NCBI RefSeq assembly: GCF_024362695.1
Contig: NC_065420.1
Location: forward strand, 1,334,501-1,398,500
Direction of reading: 5' to 3'
From: Pectinophora gossypiella
Lineage: Eukaryota; Arthropoda; Insecta; Lepidoptera; Gelechiidae
DNA: 64,000 nucleotides
Part shown: one piece after another, positions 57,927 to 64,000 of the stretch
Layout of the letters: each line of letters begins with the position of its first letter
Position numbering within the stretch: the stretch's first letter is position 1
Notes under the pieces: generated by a model
Told to the model about the DNA's origin: nothing
Database searches by the model: none
The model's input: only the letters and a program-made list of their open reading frames with translations
Position numbers and translations under genes: made by a program

Positions 57927-58990
57927 AATATTATCAAATGAGGTGTCACTTGCGTCTTGATTGTCCGCTGGTTATCAACTATGTGGTCTTTCTATTGAAA
58001 CGGACCTCAACCGAATACCAATAGATCTGTAGATAAACATAGACTAAGATTACATTGTTTTCAACATAGTCAGCAGTACATTTCAACCCAACAACATTCC
58101 GTATCAACAAGCTGCCTAACCTCGGCTTCAAAACTCGGATATTTTATTAAATTTTCAAAAAAGTATAAAACACAATATACATTTTACGGGCTTCTATAAA
58201 TTCCGGCGTGCGCACTCCAATATTTTAGCTGGCAAAGCTAAGGCTGTGTGTCCATCGGTTCGCGATAGCTAAGAGCTATTTTATCACAGACGAATTGCAA
58301 TCCAGTTACAGTTTAACTAAGCACCAACACTGAAGACCATTATGCAACCAATTGTAATAGAAGCATTAGGTACAATAAAGCTACCCTTTATGGAAATTGG
58401 TATTTTTAAGCTATTGCATAGCTTCTATTGCGAATCCAGAAATTCCGTAACGAAAAAACCTCACGCTCCCCACTCCGACGGACACTGAGGTGTGGCTTGA
58501 AGGCCCTGCATCGTCTAACGTCGTTTTAGTTCGGCAGTCTTCGACACGGCGTTGTCGACACCGCATTGTGTGCTTGCGTGTAACTTGAATTAATATCAAA
58601 GAAAAAGAAATACTGCATGAATAAAATAAATAAATAATTATAATTGCATAAGTTGATACAAAATGATATGATATGTGAAATGATATGTAATAGCTTTACC
58701 GCGGCAGTCCCCGAGTGCCACATGTCTTTTTTTTGTAGTTTAGCTATAAAATAAATAATAATATAAATCATTTATTATCACACAAAAGAGTTCATTGATA
58801 GTTCAAATTGTATCTTATAAGTTATGTTAGTAATGTATAATAAAAATAAGTATGAACCCGGGGTGCAGGGCTGCTCAACATTTTGTACAATAAATGTGTA
58901 AGTCCATGAATCGCCCGAAGACCGCCGCGTTGCGTCCGTCCTATCGTAAATCATCTTCAGGATCATATTGGGATCCCCCACACTCTTTGT
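57927..58990. other. about 1 kb without recognised features
   Basis: Frames at 58411-58599, 58526-58771 and 58778-58981 (minus) show no motif. The GC-richer part 58430-58560 is unique in the window and could be part of an unknown element or exon; nothing decides this. Confidence 0.4.
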
Positions 58991-59370
58991 ACCATCGAGG
59001 CACTAGGAGTTTTCCACACCAGCACCCGCAAACATGCCCGCTATGCCTTCGCTCATAGTTTAGCTACATCGCAAATATCAGGTGGACAGGCAGCCTTATA
59101 CTCGCTCTCGAATGCAGGCAATCGAACGGCAAACAACAACTGGTCCCCTCTTCACAGTTGCAAGTTTATATTCGACATTTTATTCTAAGGTGAGATTAGA
59201 TTCTTTACTATTGCAAATATTTAATTATTTACATGTAATATTTAAAAATAAAAATGAAAATGTGATTGATAATGTTGATTGTTGTTGATTGTTGATGTTG
59301 TAAATGTATATGTGTGTCGTAGATTTTACCTAAATAAACTTTTTTATTATTATTTTTATTTTTTTATTAA
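58991..59370 (+). mobile_element. possible retroelement 3' end with a 65-residue open stretch
   Basis: A plus-strand frame 58991-59188 (TIEALGVFHTSTRKHARYAF...) stops before a non-coding part that ends in CCTAAATAAACTTTTTTATT and a T-rich tail at 59330-59370. The order of frame, AATAAA and tail fits a LINE or other retroelement. The protein is not recognised. Confidence 0.3.
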
Positions 59371-59419
59371 GAAAAAGAACCACAGTAGAGACTTTAGAGC
59401 ACCAGAGAGATAACACGAT

Positions 59420-59615
59420 TAATTTATAAAGAACATCCTAAAAGGAAAAATTGAAGGAAAGTGAGGAAGGGGCAGGCCTAAGAGAACATTTATGAAACAA
59501 ATAAAATAGAAGGTGCAGGTCGTGTCGTATCAGGAGGTGAAGGATTTGGCGGGGAGAAGAGAGGAATGGCGATTACTCCACCGACAAAAGCGCAATTCTT
59601 AAACAAATGAGAGAG
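59420..59615 (+). pseudogene. LINE-Y C-terminus, decayed, GA-type tail
   Basis: With two stops the frame reads KRKIEGK-GRGRPKRTFMKQI, then KVQVVSYQEVKDLAGRREEW and LLHRQKRNS, followed by a GAGAGAGA tail. It is a sister of 9024-9157. Confidence 0.68.
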
Positions 59616-59635
59616 AGACAACATAATGTAACATT

Positions 59636-59785
59636 TGCTCACGACTATATCCCAATTGGGGTAGTCAGACGTACATCGCAAGATGAACTAAAGTACCTAC
59701 CTACACGTCACTCAGCTTTCTGTTAAACCGACATGATAGATGCGCCGTATCACCGTCTATAATGGCCGAGCCAACTGTGCTTACA
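59636..59785 (-). mobile_element. element G copy
   Basis: CACGACTATATCCCAATTGG, TACATCGCAAGATGAACTAA, TTCTGTTAAACCGACATGAT and CCGTCTATAATGGCCGAGCC. Confidence 0.78.
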
Positions 59786-59817
59786 CATACATACATACAT
59801 ACATACTACTATTATAC
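59786..59817. repeat. ACAT microsatellite
   Basis: ACATACATACATACATACAT between the G element and MITE X. Confidence 0.85.
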
Positions 59818-59818
59818 A

Positions 59819-60288
59819 TACAGGGTGTTAGTGACATCGTAACGAATACTCAGGGGGATGATTCAGACCATGATTCTGAGTTAATATCAGGTGGAATTTT
59901 TCGTCGCAAAATTCATGTTTTTTTTAATTATTTTCAATTCTATACTTTTGCGATGGAAAATTCCACTTGATATTAACTCAGAATAATCAGCTGAGTCATC
60001 CCTCTCAGTATTTGTTACGATGTCACTAACACCCATACCTACTTGTATGGCTACCGTATGTACTTGTGCGGGGTGTAAGTGACATCGTAACGAATACTGA
60101 GGGGGGATGGTTCAGACCATGATTCTGAGTTGATATCAAGTGGAATTTTCAGTCTGAAATTTTTTGTGTTTTTTTTATTATTTTCAGTTCCATACTTTTG
60201 CGACGGAAAATTTCACTTGATATCATCTCAGAATCATGGCATCAATCACACCTCAAAGTTTTCGTTGCGATGTCACTAACACCCTGTA
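59819..60288. mobile_element. two MITE X copies joined by a linker
   Basis: Copy 1 (59819-60034) and copy 2 (60070-60288) are each near-palindromic. Ends are TACAGGGTGTTAGTGACATC and the complement of the same. Arms continue through CGAATACTGAGGGGGATG and TGATTCTGAGTTAATATCA. The linker 60035-60069 (ATACCTACTTGTATGGCTAC) is the same as at 24383. The outer TA on each side suggests a TA target, as for mariner-type MITEs. Confidence 0.85.
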
Positions 60289-60389
60289 TTTACATACATA
60301 TATTAATTCCGTGTATAATAATTCCAACTCCATGAGACTCGCCGTAGCGGGAATCGCCGTTCGTGGAGTCGCTTTCAACGCCATAATTC

Positions 60390-60545
60390 GGGGAGTTAAA
60401 ATGGCCACATCGAAGCAATCCATCTAAAAAAGCAATATTGCTATTTGAGATTTGCGCATATAAAAGTAAGTGCGCAATGCAAACAAATGTCAAATAGCAA
60501 TATTGCTTATTTAGATGAATTGTCTTAATGTGGCCTTTTTATCAT
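60390..60545. mobile_element. MITE H copy, opposite orientation
   Basis: GGGAGTTAAAATGGCCACAT left, and the complement in GAATTGTCTTAATGTGGCCT right. The spacer reads TTTGCGCATATAAAAGTAAG, the reverse complement of the 10572 spacer. Confidence 0.85.
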
Positions 60546-60591
60546 CTCAGACTGGCTACGATTTCCAGATTGGAATTTTATGACATTTTTT

Positions 60592-60725
60592 ATTACCTTT
60601 GATGGGTTTGCTCTTGGCCCCAGACTTTTCCTGAAGGCATTGACGAGACCTAAGATGGAGATAGCTCGCCCTGAAGGTACTTATTTACTCTGGCCTTGAA
60701 GGCACCCGGGTCATATATTTGACCC
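60592..60725 (-). mobile_element. LINE-R 3' fragment
   Basis: ACCTTTGATGGGTTTGCTCT, GAAGGCATTGACGAGACCTA and CTGGCCTTGAAGGCACCCGG, parallel to 2897-3018. Confidence 0.55.
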
Positions 60726-61120
60726 AGTCTTTTAGTCATCTTTAGTTAGGTAGGTTTCTATCGCATACTTTCAAATAAGCAATTTAAAGTCAGGAATTCT
60801 ATTAGTAAGTTTGAAGCAAGATTTTCGCGCCTTTTATTTCTTTAACGAGGTAATTCAAATTCAAATGCTGTAACCAAAAAACAGTGTAAATTTGGCAAAA
60901 ATACGAGCATTTCTGAGTTTTGTGTGTATTTTTAAAGTTAATTTTACACAAAATACCCCATTTAAACCGCGTATCAAATCAAAATCCACGAAATAAGATC
61001 TTTGATGTTCCTAATGAACAAAAATTACCCTAATTACTATGAATGCGAAGAAGTGCAGATAAAAAAATCGTCAAGTGCGTAAAGCATTACACATGTATTG
61101 GGTTCCGTCCAAAAATTGTT
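60726..61120. other. stretch without recognisable features
   Basis: No repeat or frame. Confidence 0.4.
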
Positions 61121-61124
61121 CCGA

Positions 61125-61197
61125 CCAACTAGCATGATCCAGCCAAGCAGTTAATGCCATCTGCGGCAAACCAAATCTACAATAAATCATGTCAAAA
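61125..61197 (+). mobile_element. family J tail
   Basis: CCAGCCAAGCAGTTAATGCC, ATCTGCGGCAAACCAAATCT and AATAAATCATGTCAAAAAAT. Confidence 0.7.
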
Positions 61198-61744
61198 AAT
61201 AAGTCAAAATTTGCTAGTAAATCATGTACGTAGTCAATAACGCAGTGGTTAAAGATATTGTAATAAACAGAATTGAAAAATATTTTCACTTCGCATAATT
61301 ATCATGGAAAAGTTCAAGGCAAGAAATGAAAGCCGTTAAATAAACATTTTTACTCGGGTCATAATCCTATATTTTGTCAGTCATATGGTAAAGGCTTTTC
61401 TATGTGTTACGGGACACTCTCACTCTCTCGTGCCGGAACACCTGCACGCAGGAGGATTTGATGACCGCTGCATATAGCGTCATACGTGTTGATAAGTTTT
61501 GGGCCGATACTATTTAGTTTGCCATCGACACGATAAAAAGAAAAAGCGATTTCCCACGGAACCCTATACCCAAAAAAGCGAATACCCACAAAGGCTTCGT
61601 TATATCAATCATGGCATGCAAGTATTTGCATAGGTTTCATTTAGATATTCCACAATGATTGTATACCGAATTTTTGGTACGTACAGCTCTATACAAAAGT
61701 GTTACAGTAAGTTTAACCAAACGTATCGCTGGTACTGATTCCTA
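61198..61744. other. stretch without recognisable features
   Basis: No family or gene recognised. Confidence 0.4.
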
Positions 61745-62245
61745 CACACACCATTTAATTTTATTTTAAGTTATACTTGTAATTTTCCTATACGCTGAAA
61801 AAGAAAGTGACGGGTAATCGACAGGCATTAAACTTACGGAATTTACATATAATACAAATGCTAAGGTAATATTTGTATATGTATCAATATTTGTCTACGC
61901 AATGACCCCGATCCCTGCAGACACTTCCTAATTTTATTTTAATTTATACTTGTCCTTTTTGGCGAAAAGGAAAAGGACGGATGGTTGACAACTGTTAATT
62001 TTATAATGAATGAATAAACCCGGGCGAATAAAATAGGCATCTCGCTTACATGCAATACGTTTCACGTGTGCTTTCAACTTAATTCTTTCGGGTTATTGGC
62101 CAATATAAAATTTAGTAAGGGTTTCGTAAACGTCTGCCTAAAATTGACATGTGCTCTGTAAAAATGCCTCGCGATTACCCATTCCTTTATTTTTCAATGG
62201 ATAGGAAAATGACGGGTATTACTTAAAATAAACTTAGAGGATGTA
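61745..62245 (+). repeat. three successive blocks of family U
   Basis: TTAATTTTATTTTAAGTTAT with ACGCTGAAAAAGAAAGTGAC (61755-61815), CTAATTTTATTTTAATTTAT with GGCGAAAAGGAAAAGGACGG (61928-61985) and CCTTTATTTTTCAATGGATA with GGAAAATGACGGGT (62182-62220) are related. The middle block continues as at 8485-8595. Confidence 0.5.
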
Positions 62246-62561
62246 TTCTGGAATCAGTACCATTGTCTGCCTACTTCTATAGAGATTTGTAGGTATAATG
62301 CGAAATTATTAACGAAATCAGTAATAACCACCAAAATACCACCAATTAAGCCATAAACGTTGCAATAAAAGGAATTATTTATGACAAAAATGGTTTGTCA
62401 ATACCTACAAAGTTTAATTTTAGTGTAATGAGCCATTCGTGCGGTTTCCATACAAACTGGTTAATAATTAATTTGCAACTGGCTCGCGAGTATCGAGTTT
62501 TATACAATACTGCATAATTTAAGAGGAGTTACATTTTCAGATAATTATATTAAATGATTTT
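62246..62561. other. stretch without recognisable features
   Basis: No family or gene recognised. Confidence 0.4.
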
Positions 62562-62570
62562 AACTCATTT

Positions 62571-62854
62571 TAGGAGCTCGGTGGCGCAGCGGTAAACACG
62601 CTCGGTCTGCGATTGTTGAAGTTAAGCAACTTTCGCATAGGCCGGTCATAGGATGGGTGACCACAGAAAAAAAAATCATCTCGAGCTCCTCTGTGCTTCG
62701 GAAGGCACGTTAAGACGTTGGTCCCGATTGCATTAGCAGTCGTTAATAACCATCAATCCGCACTGGGCCCGCGTGATGGTTTAAGGCCTCTCTATCTATC
62801 CATAGGGAAGGCCCGTGCCCCAGCAGTGGGGACGTTAATGGGCTGATAATGATG
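62571..62854 (+). mobile_element. SINE-C, full length, 9-bp target-site duplication
   Basis: AACTCATTT at 62562-62570 and 62855-62863. Head GAGCTCGGTGGCGCAGCGGT, 5S-like GAAGTTAAGCAACTTTCGCA and GGATGGGTGACCAC, central domain, GCAGTGGGGACGTTAATGGG and GATAATGATG. Confidence 0.94.
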
Positions 62855-62867
62855 AACTCATTTCAAC

Positions 62868-62940
62868 CCGTGAGCTTGACTGTCATTGTGAGGTCGCAGG
62901 TTGGAATCCTAGCAGGGACCTTAAACAATGATTTTTCGAA
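62868..62940 (+). mobile_element. SINE-B head fragment
   Basis: GAGCTTGACTGTCATTGTGA, GGTCGCAGGTTGGAATCCTA and AACAATGATTTTTCGAATAG. The A-box side is missing. Confidence 0.55.
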
Positions 62941-63032
62941 TAGCAAACGAGGCCCGGCACATACATCCAGTAGTAGTAGAGCAACACGTTCTATGCTTCT
63001 TGTAAAACATGAGGTGGTGCTGACGAGAGAGA

Positions 63033-63165
63033 CGACAAGATTCCTTTGACGATGTAAACAACGCCATTTCAGAGGTAGTGGATTGGTTTACTGTAAACAA
63101 TCTGCTACTGAATGAAAATAAAACAAAATATTATGTTTATTTTACGTTATCTTATGTTAGTATTT
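63033..63165 (+). pseudogene. LINE reverse-transcriptase core fragment
   Basis: In the frame through 63050 the peptide is DSFDDVNNAISEVVDWFTVN then NLLLNENKTKYYVYFTL. This corresponds to the segment after the YADD motif (compare EVAKWLTLNLLTLNASKTNF in LINE-L, residues about 429-448). Only about 45 residues remain; both sides are unrelated. Confidence 0.65.
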
Positions 63166-63171
63166 CGGATT

Positions 63172-63208
63172 CAAGCCTGAAAAGTCCTTACCAAACAAAG
63201 GACAGTTT
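63172..63208 (-). mobile_element. SINE-D crumb
   Basis: TTCAAGCCTGAAAAGTCCTT and ACCAAACAAAGGACAG match 21906-21940; nothing else of the SINE is present. Confidence 0.6.
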
Positions 63209-63266
63209 TTTTTATTATTATTAGATTTTCATCTTTAAAATTCTGAATTTTTTATGAACTACTAAC

Positions 63267-63392
63267 AAGGAGGAGCTCGAGATGAACTTTTTTTTGTGGT
63301 CACCCATCCTATGATCGGCCTTTGCGAAAGTTGCTTAACTTCAACAATCGCAGACCGAGCGCGTTTACCGCTGCGCCACCGAGCTCCTCACC
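63267..63392 (-). mobile_element. SINE-C head only
   Basis: GGAGGAGCTCGAGATGAAC, GTGGTCACCCATCCTATGAT, GTTGCTTAACTTCAACAATC and GCTGCGCCACCGAGCTCC. The 3' half with the central domain and tail is absent. Confidence 0.85.
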
Positions 63393-63667
63393 ACCGAGCT
63401 GTATTATTATTATTATAAAATTAAATAAATTGAAGACATAACCATTACGCGCTCACCTGTACAAGCCACAATATCGGCGATGCGTCGACGCGGTCGTCAC
63501 GCCTGTGAAGGCGCGGCCAGCCATGCAGATTTTTGTAAATCTTCGGTTTGGATAAGTCTGTGCGCATATTGGAGCTTTTTACTCTCATTATTTATTATAA
63601 CATCACAAAACATCACTGTATCTCCGAAGGGTTAGGTAGAGGTGTATGTACGCATTTAAAAAAATAT

Positions 63668-63725
63668 CATAAGTGCAGTTTTCACTAACACAGTTGGCTC
63701 GACCATTATAGACGACGAAACGGTT
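63668..63725 (+). mobile_element. element G 5' fragment
   Basis: ATAAGTGCAGTTTTCACTAA, CACAGTTGGCTCGACCATTA and TAGACGACGAAACGG. Confidence 0.7.
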
Positions 63726-63832
63726 TTGACAGGCGGACGGGTGAACAAAGTGAGGTATGGAACCCTAAAAAGTGGAAAAAGTAAAGAAGCATAAAGCAAC
63801 ACGGGTCTCCTTTGCTGGTACCTTTTTTATTG

Positions 63833-64000
63833 TAGATTTGCCGCAGATGGGATGGCATTAACTACTTGGCCGGACCAATGGGGAGCGCTGAAGGCTCTCA
63901 CCCGGTACAACGTTTAAGACAACAGGCTTGAGGGTGCATAGTTGGGCGCGAACCTCGGCTCAGGGCGTCGTCCGAAAGGAAAAATATTGGAAAGAATTAG
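63833..64000 (-). mobile_element. family J, running off the window
   Basis: ATTGTAGATTTGCCGCAGAT, AACTACTTGGCCGGACCAAT, CTCACCCGGTACAACGTTTA and GAACCTCGGCTCAGGGCGTC. The copy continues past the right edge. Confidence 0.85.

Noticed and set aside
1..64000. CRISPR array, operon or bacterial defence system
   Set aside because: The direct repeats have no unique spacers of regular size and the content is clearly that of an animal genome.

Overview
The window looks like intergenic or intronic DNA from a moth or butterfly (Lepidoptera). It has no confidently recognisable host gene, no true tRNA or rRNA gene, no operon and no CRISPR array. Nearly everything that can be identified is a transposable element or a tandem repeat. 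The lepidopteran call rests on three things: tRNA-headed SINEs that end in GATGATGAT tails; a repeat carrying the phrase TTCATCTTGCGATGGATGTA, which I recognise as common in lepidopteran genomes (Lep1/MINE-like); and fragments of RTE-, Jockey- and L2-like LINEs of the kind common in moths. Species cannot be decided.

Family letters are local labels. SINE-A: tRNA head, tail ending in CACACGATAGAAGAAG. SINE-B: tRNA head, tail ending in GATGATGAT. SINE-C: 5S-rRNA-like head. SINE-D: tRNA head, RTE-like tail. LINE fragments: L (Jockey-like, with a 688-codon open RT frame), K (Jockey-like), Y (GRGRP motif and GAT or GA tail), RTE (EAY-QQW end), Z (CQDRSKW end), J (poly-A tail), M, P and R (3' ends only). 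F is a non-autonomous family that borrows the Y tail. DNA or foldback types: G (Helitron-like?), H, I, N, Q (piggyBac-like), V, W, X, T and U. There is also one Ty3/gypsy LTR element.

Layout. 0-11 kb: tandem repeat at the left edge, scattered SINEs, the palindrome V, and a G element expanded into a 116-bp higher-order array (5.3-5.8 kb). 11.7-14.4 kb: LINE-L, the best coding region, with a CA microsatellite in its 3' UTR. 14.8-17.1 kb: a foldback-like element whose long inverted arms are made of subrepeats and whose loop holds a LINE C-terminus with a C2H2 zinc finger. 17.1-31 kb: nested SINE, RTE, J and MITE copies with several visible target-site duplications (TSDs). 31-38.3 kb: K, F, M and A/D elements; a 61-codon orphan frame at 37.4 kb might be a host exon. 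38.3-41 kb: a gypsy-type LTR element inserted in a SINE-A, with an unusual 159-bp duplication of the SINE. 41-64 kb: more J, SINE, F, C, Q, X and H copies, a 9-10-bp minisatellite near 46 kb, and a chimeric LINE at 55 kb. A possible transmembrane exon lies on the minus strand at 54.4 kb.

The families interact. SINE-C and SINE-D carry the 3' hairpin of the RTE LINE, and F carries the end of LINE-Y, so they are probably mobilised by those LINEs. SINE-A, -C and -D share a central domain. Many copies are nested, so relative ages can be read: J in I and in A, D in G, H in G, P in Q, gypsy in A, A in M, Y in M. All identity statements are by eye; none was computed.
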